Shown piece after piece: positions 1-11,963 of a stretch of DNA of 64,000 nucleotides. Below the pieces are notes generated by a model. It was given only the letters and a program-made list of their open reading frames with translations, did not search any database and was not told the DNA's origin. Position numbers and translations under genes: made by a program. Origin of the DNA: Megaleporinus macrocephalus. Its lineage: Eukaryota > Chordata > Actinopteri > Characiformes > Anostomidae. The stretch is taken from NCBI GenBank assembly GCA_021613375.1, contig JAJQXZ010000051.1, positions 1-64,000 on the forward strand. Reading direction: 5' to 3'. How positions within the stretch are numbered: the stretch's first letter is position 1; each line of letters starts with the position of its first letter.

Positions 1-3000
1 TGTGAGAGTGTATGAGAGTATTTTTGTGAGAGTGTATGAAAGTATGTTTGTGAGAGGATATGAAAGTATGTTGGTGAGAGGGTATGAGACTATGTTTGTG
101 GGAGTGTATGAGAGTATGTTTGTGAGAGGGTATGAGAGTATGTTGGTGAGAGGGTATGAGACTATGTTTGTGAGAGTGTATGAAAGTATGTTTGTGAGAG
201 GATATGAAAGTATGTTGGTGAGAGGGTATGAGACTATGTTTGTGGGAGTGTATGAGAGTATGTTTGTGAGAGGGTATGAGAGTATGATTGTGAGAGGGTA
301 TGAGAGTATCTTTGTGAGAGGGTATGAGACTATGTTTGTGAGAGTGTATGAAAGTATGTTTGTGAGAGTGTATGAAAGTATGTTTGTGAGAGTGTATGAA
401 AGTATGTTTGTGAGAGGGTATGAGACTATGTTTGTGAGAGTGTAGGAAAGTATGTTTGTGAGAGGGTATGAGAGTATGTTTGTGAGGGGGTATAAGAGTA
501 TGTTTGTGAGAGGGTATAAGACTTTGTTTGTGAGAGTGTATGAAAGTATGTTTGTGAGAGGGTATGAGAGTATGTTTGTGAGAGGGTATAAGAGTATGTT
601 TGTGAGAGGGTATAAGTTATGTTTGTGAGAGGGTATAAGACTTTGTTTGTGAGAGTGTATGAAAGTATGTTTGTGAGAGGGTATGAGAGTATGTTTGTGA
701 GAGGGTATAAGAGTATGTTTGTGAGAGGGTATAAGACTTTGTTTGTGAGAGTGTATGAAAGTATGTTTGTGAGAGGGTATGAGAGTATGTTTGTGAGAGG
801 GTATAAGAGTATGTTTGTGAGAGGGTATAAGAGTATGTTTGTGAGAGCGTATGAGACTATGTTTGTGAGAGTGTATGAAAGTATGTTTGTGAGAGGGTAT
901 GAGACTATGTTTGTGAGAGTGTAGGAAAGTATGTTTGTGAGAGGGTATGAGAGTATGTTTGTGAGGGGGTATAAGAGTATGTTTGTGAGAGTGTATGAAA
1001 GTATGTTTGTGAGAGGGTATGAGAGTATGTTTGGGAGAGGGTATGAGAGTATGTGTGTAAGGGGTATGAGAGTATGTTTGTGAGAGGGTATAAGAGTATG
1101 TTTGTGAGAGGGTATAAGAGTATGTTTGTGAGAGGGTATAAGAGGATGTGTGTGAGAGGGTATGAGAGTATGTGTGTAAGGGGTATGAGAGTATGTTTCT
1201 GAGAGGGTATAAGAGTATGTTTGTGAGAGGGTATGAGAGTATGTTTGTGAGAGGGTATAAGAGTATGTTTGTGAGAGTGTATGATGTTGTGAGAGGGTAT
1301 GAGACTATGTTTGTGAGGTGTATGAAAGTATGTTTGTGAGAGGGTATGAGAGTATGTTTGTGAGAGGGTATAAGAGTATGTTGGTGAGAGTGTATGAAAG
1401 TATGTTTGTGAGAGTGTATGAGAGTATGTTTGTGAGAGGGTATAAGAGTATGTTTGTGAGAGTGTATGAGAGTATGTTTGTGAGAGGGTATAAGAGTATG
1501 TTTGTGAGGGTATGAAAGTATGTTTGTGAGAGTGTATGAGAGTATGTTTGTGAGAGGGTATAAGAGTATGTTTGTGAGAGTGTATGAAAGTATGTTTGTG
1601 AGAGTGTATGAAAGTATGTTTGTGAGAGTGTATGAGAGTATGTTTGTGAGAGTGTATGAAAGTATGTTTGTGAGAGGGTATGAGAGTATGTTTGTGAGAG
1701 GGTATAAGAGTATGTTTGTGAGAGTGTATGAAAGTATGTTTGTGAGAGGGTATGAGAGTATGTTTGTGAGAGGGTATAAGAGTTTGTTTGTGAGAGGGTA
1801 TAAGAGTATGTGTGTAAGGGGTATGAGAGTATGTTTGTGAGAGTGTATGAGAGTATGTTTGTGAGAGTGTATGAAAGTATGTTTGTGAGAGGGTATGAGA
1901 GTATGTTTGTGAGAGTGTATGAAAGTATGTTTGTGAGAGGGTATGAGAGTATGTTTGTGAGAGGGTATAAGAGTATGTTTGTGAGAGGGTATGAGAGTAT
2001 GTTTGTGAGAGGGTATAAGAGTATGTTTGTGAGAGGGTATAAGAGTATGTTTGTGAGAGGGTATGAGAGTATGTTTGGGAGAGGGTATGAGAGTATGTTT
2101 GTGAGAGGATATTAGAGTATGTTTGTGAGAGGGTATTAGGCTATGTTTGTGAGAGGGTATTAGAGTATGTTTGTGAGAGGGTATGAGAGTATGTTTGTGA
2201 GAGGGTATGAGAGTATGTTTGTGAGAGGGTATGAGAGTATGTTTGTGAGAGTGTATGAAAGTATGTTTGTGAGAGGGTATGAGACAATGTTTGTGAGAGT
2301 GTATAAAAGTATGTTTGTGAGAGGATATGAAAGTATGTTGGTGAGAGGGTATGAGACTATGTTTGTGGGAGTGTATGAGAGTATGTTTGTGAGAGGGTAT
2401 GAGAGTATGATTGTGAGAGGGTATAAGAGTATGTTTATGAGAGTGTATTGCAGTCTGTTTTTGAGAGGGTATGAGACTATGTTTGTGAGAGTGTATGAAA
2501 GTATGTTTGTGAGAGTGTATGAGAGTATGTTTGTGAGAGGGTATAAGACTTTGTTTGTGAGAGTGTATGAAAGTATAATTGTGAGAGTGTATGAGAGTAT
2601 GTTTGTGAGAGTGTATGAAAGTATGTTTGTGAGAGTGTATGAGAGTATGTTTGTGAGAGGGTATAAGAGTATGTTTGTGAGAGGGTATAAGAGTATGTTT
2701 GTGAGAGTGTATGAAAGTATGTTTGTGAGAGGGTATGAGAGTATGTTTGTGAGAGGGTATAAGAGTATGTTTGTGAGAGGGTATGAGAGTATGTTTGGGA
2801 GAGGGTATGAGAGTATGTTTGTGAGAGGATATTAGAGTATGTTTGTGAGAGGGTATTAGACTATGTTTGTGAGAGGGTATTAGAGTATGTTTGTGAGAGG
2901 GTATGAGAGTATGTTTGTGAGAGGGTATGAGAGTATGTTTGTGAGAGGGTATGAGACTATGTTTGTGAGAGTGTATGAAAGTATGTTTGTGAGAGGGTAT

Positions 3001-6000
3001 AAGAGTATGTTCGTGAGAGGATATGAGAGTATGTTTGTGGGAGTGTAGAGTATGTTTGTGAGAGGGTATGAGAGTATGTTGGTGAGAGGGTATGAGAGTA
3101 TGTTGGTGAGAGGGTATGAGAGTATGTTCGTGAGAGGGTATGAGACTATGTTTGTGGGAGTGTATGAGAGTATGTTTGTGAGAGGGTATGAGAGTATGTT
3201 GGTGAGAGGGTATGAGAGTATGTTGGTGAGAGGGTATGAGACTATGTTTGTGAGAGTGTATGAAAGTATGTTTGTGAGAGGATATGAAAGTATGTTGGTG
3301 AGAGGGTATGAGACTATGTTTGTGGGAGTGTATGAGAGTATGTTTGTGAGAGGGTATGAGAGTATGTTGGTGAGAGTGTATGAGAGTATGTTTGTGAGAG
3401 GTTATGAGAGTATGATTGTGAGAGTGTATGAAAGTATGTTTGTGAGAGGGTATGAGACTATGTTTGTGAGAGTGTATGAAAGTATGTTTGTGAGAGGATA
3501 TGAAAGTATGTTGGTGAGAGGGTATGAGACTATGTTTGTGAGAGGGTATAAGAGTATGTTTGTGAGAGGGTATAAGACTTTGTTTGTGAGAGTGTATGAA
3601 AGTATAATTGTGAGAGTGTATGAGAGTATGTTTGTGAAAGGGTATAAGAGTATGTTTGTGAGAGTGTATGAAAGTATGTTTGTGAGAGTGTATGAGAGTA
3701 TGTTTGTGAGAGGGTATAAGAGTATGTTTGTGAGAGTGTATGAAAGTATGTTTGTGAGAGTGTATGAGAGTATGTTTGTGAGAGTGTATGAGAGTATGTT
3801 TGTGAGAGGGTATAAGAGTTTGTTTGTGAGAGTGTATGAAGTATGTTTGTGAGAGGGTATGAGAGTATGATTGTGAGAGTGTATGAGAGTATGTTTGTGA
3901 GAGGGTATAAGAGTATGTTTATGAGAGTGTATTGCAGTCTGTTTTTGAGAGGGTATGTGGACTATGTTTGTGAGAGTGTATGAAAGTATGTTTGTGAGAG
4001 TGTATGAGAGTATGTTTGTGAGAGGGTATGAGAGCATGTTTGTGAGAGGGTATGAGAGTATGTTTGTGAGAGGGTATAAGAGTATGTTTGTGAGAGCGTA
4101 TGAGACTATGTTTGTGAGAGGGTATGAGAGTATGTTTGTGAGAGGGTATAAGAGTATGTTTGTGAGAGTGTATGAAAGTATGTTTGTGAGAGGGTATGAG
4201 AGTATGTTTGGGAGAGGGTATGAGAGTATGTTTGAGAGAGGGTATGAGAGTATGTTTGTGAGAGGGTATGACACTATGTTTGTGAGAGTGTATGAAAGTA
4301 TGTTGGTGAGGGGTATGACACTATGTTTGTGAGAGTGTATGAAAGTATGTTTGTGAGAGTGTATAAGAGTATGTTTGTGAGAGTGTATGAGAGTATGTTT
4401 GTGAGAGGGTATGAGAGTATGTTTGTGAGAGTGTATGAAAGTATGTTTGTGAGAGGGTATGAGAGTATTTTTGTGAGAGGGTATGAGACTATGTTTGTGA
4501 GAGTGTATGAGAGTATGTTGGTGAGAGGGTATGAGACTATGTTTGTGAGAGGATATGAAAGTATGTTGGTGAGAGGGTATGAGACTATGTTTGTGAGAGT
4601 GTATGAAAGTATGTTTGTGAGAGGATATGAAAGTATGTTGGTGAGAGGGTATGAGACTATGTTTGTGAGAGTGTATGAAAGTATGTTTGTGAGAGTGTAT
4701 GAGAGTATGTTTGTGAGAGGGTATGAGAGTATGTTTGTGAGAGGGTATGAGAGTATGTTTGTGAGAGGGTATAAGAGTATGTTTGTGAGAGGGTATAAGA
4801 GTATGTTTGTGAGAGCGTATGAGACTATGTTTGTGAGAGTGTATGAAAGTATGTTTGTGAGAGGGTATGAGACTATGTTTGTGAGAGTGTATGAGAGTAT
4901 GTTTGTGAGAGGGTATGAGAGTATGTTTGGGAGAGGGTATGAGAGTATGTTTGTGAGAGGGTATGAGAGTATGTTTGTGAGAGGGTATGAGAGTATGTTT
5001 GTGAGAGGGTATGACACTATGTTTGGGAGAGTTATGAAAGTATGTTGGTGAGAGGGTAATGACACTATGTTGTGAGAGTTTATGAAAGTATGTTTGTGAG
5101 AGGGTATAAGGTAGGTATGTTTGTGAGAGTGTATGAGAGTATGTTTGTGAGAGGGTATAAGAGTACTGTTTCTGAGGAGGGGTATGAGAGTATGTTTGTG
5201 AGAGTGTATGAAAGTATGTTTGGTGAGAGGGTATGAGAGTATGTTTGTGAGAGCGTATGAGACTATGTTTGTGAGAGGGTATTAGACTATGTTTGTGAGA
5301 GGGTATTAGAGTATGTTTGTGAGAGGGTATGAGAGTATGTTTGTGAGAGGGTATGAGAGTATGTTTGTGAGAGGGTATGAGACTCAGTTTGTGAGAGTGT
5401 ACTGAAAGTCTGTTTGGGTGAGGAGGGTATAAGAGTATGTTCGTGAGAGGATATGAGAGTATGTTTGGGGGAGTGTATGAGAGTATGTTTGTGAGAGGGT
5501 ATGAGAGTATGTTGGTGAGAGGGTATGAGAGTATGTTGGTGAGAGGGTATGAGAGTATGTTCGTGAGAGGGTATGAGACTATGTTTGTGGGAGTGTATGA
5601 GAGTATGTTTGTGAGAGGGTATGAGAGTATGTTGGTGAGAGGGTATGAGAGTATGTTGGTGAGAGGGTATGAGACTATGTTTGTGAGAGTGTATGAAAGT
5701 ATGTTTGTGAGAGGATATGAAAGTATGTTGGTGAGAGGGTATGAGACTATGTTTGTGGGAGTGTATGAGAGTATGTTTGTGAGAGGGTATGAGAGTATGT
5801 TGGTGAGAGTGTATGAGAGTATGTTTGTGAGAGGTTATGAGAGTATGATTGTGAGAGTGTATGAAAGTATGTTTGTGAGAGGGTATGAGACTATGTTTGT
5901 GAGAGTGTATGAAAGTATGTTTGTGAGAGGATATGAAAGTATGTTGGTGAGAGGGTATGAGACTATGTTTGTGAGAGGGTATAAGAGTATGTTTGTGAGA

Positions 6001-9000
6001 GGGTATAAGACTTTGTTTGTGAGAGTGTATGAAAGTATAATTGTGAGAGTGTCTGCGAGTTGTCTTGATGAAAGGCGTATAAGAGTACGTTTTTGAGAGT
6101 GTTATGAAAGTATGTTTGTGAGAGTGTATGAGAGTATGTTTGTGAGAGGGTATAAGAGTATGTTTGTGAGAGTGTATGAAAGTATGTTTGTGAGAGTGTA
6201 TGAGAGTATGTTTGTGAGAGTGTATGAGAGTATGTTTGTGAGAGGGTATAAGAGTTTGTTTGTGAGAGTGTATGAAAGTATGTTTGTGTGAGGGGGTATG
6301 AGAGTATGATTGTGAGAGTGTATAGAGTATGTTTTGTAGAGGGTATAAGAGTATGTTTATGAGAGTGTATTGCAGTCTGTTTTTGAGAGGGTATGAGACT
6401 ATGTTTGTGAGAGTGTATGAAAGTATGTTTGTGAGAGTGTATGAGAGTAATGTTTGTGAGAGGGTATGAGAGCATTGTTTGTGAGAGGGTATGAGAGTAT
6501 GTTTGTGAGAGGGTATAAGAGTATGTTTGTGAGAGCGTATGAGACTATGTTTGTGAGAGGGGTATGAGAGTATGTTTGTGAGAGGGTATAAGAGTAGGTT
6601 TGTGAGAGTGTATGAAAGTATGTTTGTGAGAGGGTATGAGAGTATGTTTGGGAGAGGGTATGAGAGTATGTTTGAGAGAGGGTATGAGAGTATGTTTGTG
6701 AGAGGGTATGACACTATGTTTGTGAGAGTGTATGAAAGTATGTTGGTGAGAGGGTATGACACTATGTTTGTGAGAGTTTATGAAAGTCTGATTGTGAGAG
6801 TGTATAAGAGTTGTTTGTGGAGAGTGTATGAGAGTATGTTTGTGAGAGGTATGAGAGTATGTTTGTGAGAGTGTATGAAAGTATGTTTGTGAGAGGGTAT
6901 GAGTAGTATTTTTGTGAGAGGGTATGAGACTATGTTTGTGAGAGTGTACGAGAGTATGTTGGTGGAGGGTATGAGACTATGTTTGTGAGAGTGTATGAAA
7001 GTATGTTTGTGAGAGGATATGAAAGTATGTTGGTGAGAGGGTATGAGACTATGTTTGTGAGAGTGTATGAAAGTATGTTTGTGAGAGGATATGAAAGTAT
7101 GTTGGTGAGAGGGTATGAGACTATGTTTGTGAGAGTGTATGAAAGTATTGTAAGTGCGAGTGTTATGAGAGTATGTTTGTGAGAGGGTATGAGAGTATGT
7201 TTGTGAGAGGGTATGGAGAGTATGTTTTGTGAGAGGGTATAAGAGTATGTTTGTGAGAGGGTATAAGAGTACTGTTTGTGAGAGCGTATGAGACTATGTT
7301 TGTGAGAGTGTATGAAAGTATGTTTTGAGAGGGTATGAGATCTATGTTTGTGAGAGTGTATGAGAGTATGGTTTGTGAGAGGGTATGAGAGTATGTTTGG
7401 GAGAGGGTATGAGAGTATGTTTGTGAGAGGGTATGAGAGTATGTTTGTGAGAGGGTATGAGAGTATGTTTGTGAGAGGGTATGACACTATGTTTGTGAGA
7501 GTGTATGAAAGTATGTTGGTGAGAGGGTATGACACTATGTTTGTGAGAGTTTATGAAAGTATGTTTGTGAGAGGGTATAAGAGTATGTTTGTGAGAGTGT
7601 ATGAGAGTATGTTTGTGAGAGGGTATAAGAGTATGTTTCTGAGAGGGTATGAGAGTATGTTTGTGAGAGTGTATGAAAGTATGTTTGTGAGAGGGTATGA
7701 GAGTATGTTTGTGAGAGCGTATGAGACTATGTTTGTGAGAGGGTATGGGAGTATGTTTGTGAGAGGGTATGAGAGTATGTTTGTGAGAGGGTATAAGAGT
7801 ATGTTGTGAGAGGGTATGAGACTATGTTTGTGAGAGTGTATGAAAGTATGTTTGTGAGAGTGTATGAAAGTATGTTTGTGAGAGGGTATAAGAGTATGTT
7901 GGTGAGAGGGTATGAGGACTATGTTTGTGAGAGTGTATGAAAGTATGTTTGTGAGAGGGTATGAGAGTCTGTTTGTGAGAGTGTATGAAAGTATGTCGGT
8001 GAGAGGTTATAAGAGTATGTTTGTGAGAGGGTATGAAAGTATGTTTGTGAGAGGGTAATGAGAGTATATTTGTGAGAGGGTATGAGAGTATGTTTGTGAG
8101 AGGGTATAAGAGTATGTTTGTGAGAGGGTATGAGAGTATGTTTGTGAGAGGGTATAAGAGCTTGTTTGTGAGAGGGTATGAGAGTATGTTTGTGAGAGGG
8201 TATAAGAGCTTGTTTGTGAGAGGGTATGAAAGTATGTTTGTGAGAGTGTATGAAAGTATGTTTGTGAGAGTGTATGAGAGTATGTTTGTGAGAGGGTATG
8301 GGAGTAGTTTGTGAGAGGGTATAAGAGTATGTTTGTGAGAGGGTATAAGAGTATGTTTGTGAGAGGGTATAAGAGTATGTTTGTGAGAGGGTATAAGAGT
8401 ATGTTTGTGAGAGTGTATGAAAGTATGTTTGTGAGAGGGTATAAGAGTATGTTTGTGAGAGGGTATGAGAGTATGTTGTGAGAGTGTATGAAAGTATGTT
8501 TGTGAGAGGGTATAAGAGTATGTTGGTGAGAGGGTATGAAAGTATGTTTGTGAGAGGGTATGAGAGTCTGTTGTGAGAGTGTATGAAAGTATGTCGGTGA
8601 GAGGTTATAAGAGGTATGTTTGTGAGAGGGTATGAAAGTATGTTTGTGAGAGGGTATGAGAGCATGTTTCTGAGAGGGTATAAGAGTATGTTTGTGAGAG
8701 GGTATGAGAGTATGTTTGTGAGAGGGTATAAGAGTATGTTTGTGAGAGGGTATGAGAGTATGTTTGTGAGAGGGTATAAGAGCTTGTTTGTGAGAGGGTA
8801 TGAGAGTATGTTTGTGAGAGGGTATAAGAGCTTGTTTGTGAGAGGGTATGAAAGTATGTTTGTGAGAGTGTATGAAAGTATGTTTGTGAGAGGGTATGAG
8901 AGTATGTTTGTGAGAGGGTATGAGAGTATGTTTGTGAGAGGGTATAAGAGTATGTTTGTGGATGATGAAGGTATAAGACTATGAGTATGTTTGTGAGATT

Positions 9001-9478
9001 GTATGAAAGTATGTTTGTGAGAGTGTATGAGAGTATGTTTGTGAGAATGTATGAAGTATGTTTGTGAGAGGGTATAAGAGTATGTTTCTGAGAGGGTATG
9101 AGAGTATGGTTGTGAGAGGCTATGAAACTATGTTTGTGAGAATGTATGAAAGTATGTTTGTGAGAGGGTATAAGAGTATGTTTGTGAGAGGGTATAAGAG
9201 TACGTTTGTGAGAGTGTATGAAAGTATGTTTGTGAGAGGTTATAAGAGTAAGTTTGTGAGAGTGTATGAAGGTATGTTTGTGAGAGGGTATGAGAGTATG
9301 TTTGTGAGAGTGTATGAAAGTATGTTGGTGAGAGGGTATGAGAGTATGTGTGTAAGAGGTATGAGAGTATGTTTGTGAGATTGTATGAGAGTATGTTTGT
9401 GAGAGTGTATGAGTGTATGTGTGTAAGAGGTTTGAGTGTCTGTGTGTAAGAGGTATGAGAGTATGTTTGTGAGAGGTA
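1..9478. repeat. SatA array 1, 24-bp satellite (open at the window start)
   Basis: Nearly perfect head-to-tail 24-bp units with core GAGTATGTTTGTGAGAG on the + strand. Variant units differ at a few fixed positions: GAGGG or GAGTG before TATG, TATGAGAG, TATAAGAG, TATGAGACT or TATGAAAG, and TTTG or TTGG. The + strand is almost free of C. Because 24 is divisible by 3, several frames stay open for hundreds of codons; one + frame reads as the octapeptide YESMFVRG repeated. Higher-order copying is visible: blocks at about 2078 and 2798 lie exactly 720 bp (30 units) apart, and blocks at about 7996 and 8594 lie 598 bp apart. The last 150 bp contain 23-bp units with TGTAAGAGG. The array stops abruptly at GAGAGGTATT, followed by TGTTGCGTTTTCA. 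Confidence 0.97.
2850..7745. repeat. Tandem higher-order repeat of about 2.43-2.46 kb inside SatA1
   Basis: The unit order from about 2850 to 5275 is repeated from about 5276 to 7745. Rare marker variants recur at the same spacing: ATTAGACTATG at 2855 and 5281, TTCGTGAGAG at 3127 and 5560, ATTGCAGTCTG at 3931 and 6369, and the TATGACACTATG units near 4270-5060 and 6710-7540. The offset grows from 2426 to 2438 between markers, so the copies differ by small indels. Indels are unusually dense from about 5030 to 7370. Confidence 0.8.
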
Positions 9479-10575
9479 TTTGTTGCGTTTTCAATTTCAT
9501 TATTGTTCATTTATTCCTAGTGGTGTATTTATGTTATCATGTTTCCAGTATGTATATATATAGTATTAGGATTTAGGATTTTTCTATCATAAGTGATGGG
9601 ATACTTATTGTAGTAACACTGTATCACCATATCAGCACTCTTTATAATAATATAAACATCTCTGGTTTGCATGAAATGCTAATCCTAACATTGGGTTATC
9701 TTGCTTTGGAACTGTATTTGTGAGAATATATAATAATTTTCTTCAAATTGTCAGGAATTGCATGTAGAGGACACAAACTAATGTTAATGTCTTTGCATTA
9801 AATTGGTTGAAATCTCAAGTGAAGTCCAAATTGTCAATCAGAGTACTGAACAATATGTAAAGTAGATTAATACCCCCTAGTATGTTTGCTGCCCCGCTGT
9901 CCAAGTATTCAATTCATAGCTAAAGCATTGTGACTACCTAAAGTCTGTCAAGCATAAACATTATCAGATGCTGGGTGTCTTCCTGAATGATGCTCTGCCT
10001 CTAATGAAGCCATTTACATTCACTGTTTAAAAGGGTTTGTGTTAATTAATTGATTTGGTCAGTGAAGAACATCAGTTTCAGGTCATTTTCTAACTGCCAG
10101 GTGAATAGCTGTCCCAGGCATTGAGTACGCTTCTTCTCATTTCTGAATTCACCTCATCCTGCTACTGCCTTCAGCGGTTCCATCATCAACAAAGATAAGA
10201 CAGCCAGTGCCATACATGCTCATTGCACCATGTTTTAAAGATCAGGTTGCAAGCTTTACATTATAAGTTCCTCAGTTCCTGAGTTCAACCCTGAAGAAAA
10301 TCTAGCTTTGTTTCATCTGCTTCATTGCGGTTTGCTGTAAAGTTGAAAGCAGCAAATAAACAGGCTCAATGTATCAAAAGAGAAAATGGAAAACATTGGA
10401 CATTTATCACATTACTCTGCTATTTGTGTACAAAGCCAGCTTGAGCTGCTTTTGGAAATGCAGCACCGCATGTGATGAAGCAGAAAACAAGCTAATCCTT
10501 TTGACGTTTGGCAAAAAGTTGCAGTAGCTGGGACTGGTCAGTCATCTCACTGAATAAAAGATTGTACATGGATTA

Positions 10576-10612
10576 ATGTTGTGTTGTTGTTGTTGTTGTT
10601 GTTGTTGTTTTT
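10576..10612. repeat. GTT microsatellite in 5' flank 1
   Basis: A run of GTT triplets. The matching sites in copies 2 (about 23487-23511) and 3 (about 43606-43630) have fewer triplets, so the length is variable. A GT dinucleotide run follows at about 10797-10812 (copies: 23697-23720, 43814-43838). Confidence 0.85.
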
Positions 10613-11412
10613 GAATCCAAAGAAACAAGTTTGCTGGTCAAGATATAAGAATCTATAATTGTATATGATATAGTTTTAAAAGCACGTTGTCATCATGCTG
10701 CTGTTCTTCTATTTACAGCAGTCTTTGGAATGTATATCTAAAAGTCACTGTCCAATTACTTATGGCCTGCACTCAAGCACACTTCCTGTAGTGCCAGTGT
10801 GTGTGTGTGTGTGGCTATGAGTGTGTGTGGGTGCATGTAAAATGAGAGTAATGAGCTATACGTTTTCTGTGATGTTGTATTGTATATATGCTGTGCGGTG
10901 GTCTTTATGAAATGTACAGTATCTGGGGGCGTGTGCATATGTGTTTATTTTTGTGCACTTTTCCACATATTTCCTGATTTTATAAGGAAAAAAACAAGTT
11001 TATAGACAGAAAGTACAAAGTTGTGTTATATGAAACACATAGGACATTATAACATATAGTTAATTACATACATACAGTACATTGTACATACATAGAATGC
11101 ATATTGCACATTGTTATTATATATAGGTTCTCATATAGGTCCACAGTCTGTAATTACTGACCTACAAAGTGCTTCTATATGGTCAGTGGAGCTGATGACA
11201 GATATTGTAGAAAAAAGGAGGTGATGTTATGGCTGATCAGTGTATATGTGTATTTCATATGTAAGAACTTATATATAATAATAATATGCCCCATAAATAT
11301 TACAAACTGATGTGAAGAACCTATATGTAATAACTATGTATCACATATATTACAGCATTCTGATACAGAATATAAATATATATATTTTAGCCCACCAACC
11401 CAATATCATAAC

Positions 11413-11430
11413 ACCCCCCCCCACCCCCCC
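11413..11430. repeat. Poly-C tract in 5' flank 1
   Basis: A C-rich run interrupted by one A. The matching tract is about 10 C at 24330-24339 in copy 2 and about 16 C at 44447-44462 in copy 3. Such a homopolymer is variable in length and also prone to sequencing error. Confidence 0.8.
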
Positions 11431-11512
11431 ATATCAACATCCCCTCATATTAACTGTAGTTCTACATTCACTCAGACACACAGACGCAATAGAATGTTAG
11501 AATGTGAACTTC

Positions 11513-11638
11513 TGCCGCGACGTCATAATCACTAAGGCTACAGTGTGTGATGTCATAAAGGAGAAGATGTGTGAACTTGTGCGCGTGGTCACTTTCTGAT
11601 CAGTCTGAGTTGGAGCATCAAGAAGAATAACACTAATG
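11513..11638 (+). promoter_or_regulatory. Probable proximal promoter and 5' UTR of gene 1 with two CRE/ATF-like sites
   Basis: CGACGTCA at 11518-11525 has seven of eight bases of the palindromic cAMP response element. TGATGTCA at 11548-11555 is an ATF/CREB-like variant on the same side. The sites lie 30 bp apart and 84-121 bp before the chosen ATG, and both are kept in the other two copies. The transcription start is not visible. A TATAAATA at 11371 lies upstream of the CRE-like sites, so it is unlikely to be their TATA box. Confidence 0.5.
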
Positions 11639-11963
11639 ATGAGCTGCCTCTGGAATTGGTGCCGTAGAGGCAGCGACTCCAGCTCGGACACCGAGGAGCG
11701 TCAGAAAGATTTTAGTCAAAGAAAGAAAAAGAAGAGAGGAAAACGGAGGAGTAAACGTGACACGAAAACTGAGGAACAGGCTGCAAAAGTGGAGGAGGAG
11801 GTGGCCGTTGTAGAGCCTCCAGCAGAAGAAACAGCTGGAGGCCTACAGAGTGTCTCGGCTGAGACACTGGAGGAAACGCCACCTCCTCCTCAGAACATCA
11901 TCTCCTCAGAGCAGAGTGAATTGCCTCTGCAGGAGAAATCAGCGGATGCTGAGCAGCCTCTGA
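11639..11963 (+). CDS. Gene 1 exon 1: N-terminal segment
   Basis: Encodes 108 residues plus one base. It begins MSCLWNWCRRGSDSS, where two Cys and two Trp in the first eight residues could suit lipidation or zinc binding, though no known motif matches. An acidic Ser-rich stretch with likely CK2 sites (SDSSSDTEE) follows, then KKKKRGKRR, then a Glu-rich part with repeated EE and PPPP. The donor is CTGA|GTGAGT. Copy 1 differs from copies 2 and 3 by SKRDTK in place of SEEDKK after the basic block. Confidence 0.8.

Larger units (their letters stand above)
9479..11512. other. Unique 5' flank of gene copy 1
   Basis: Single-copy-looking DNA between SatA1 and the promoter. It recurs almost unchanged upstream of the other two genes (22389-24421 and 42509-44544). 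The distance from the TGTTGCGTTTTCA junction to the start codon is about 2.16 kb in all three. No convincing exon was found. An AATAAA lies near 10554 (CTGAATAAAAGATTG), which could be the end of an unrelated transcript or chance. Simple repeats in it vary between copies and are listed separately. It probably includes the distal promoter. Confidence 0.8.

Noticed and set aside
3402..4274. Long reverse-strand open frames in SatA (SYPLTNIL-, PSHKHTLI- and TLSQTYSH-type repeats; also 5287-6762 and 41830-42540)
   Set aside because: They are the complement of a 24-bp unit with no stop in those frames. They have no start context, no unique domain and no splice structure.
1..9478. CRISPR array or bacterial repeat region
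   Set aside because: Units are contiguous with no unique spacers, and the neighbouring genes have spliceosomal introns.
11371..11378. TATAAATA as the TATA box of gene 1
   Set aside because: It is 268 bp before the ATG and upstream of the CRE-like sites, inside a longer TA-rich run. Position and context do not fit.
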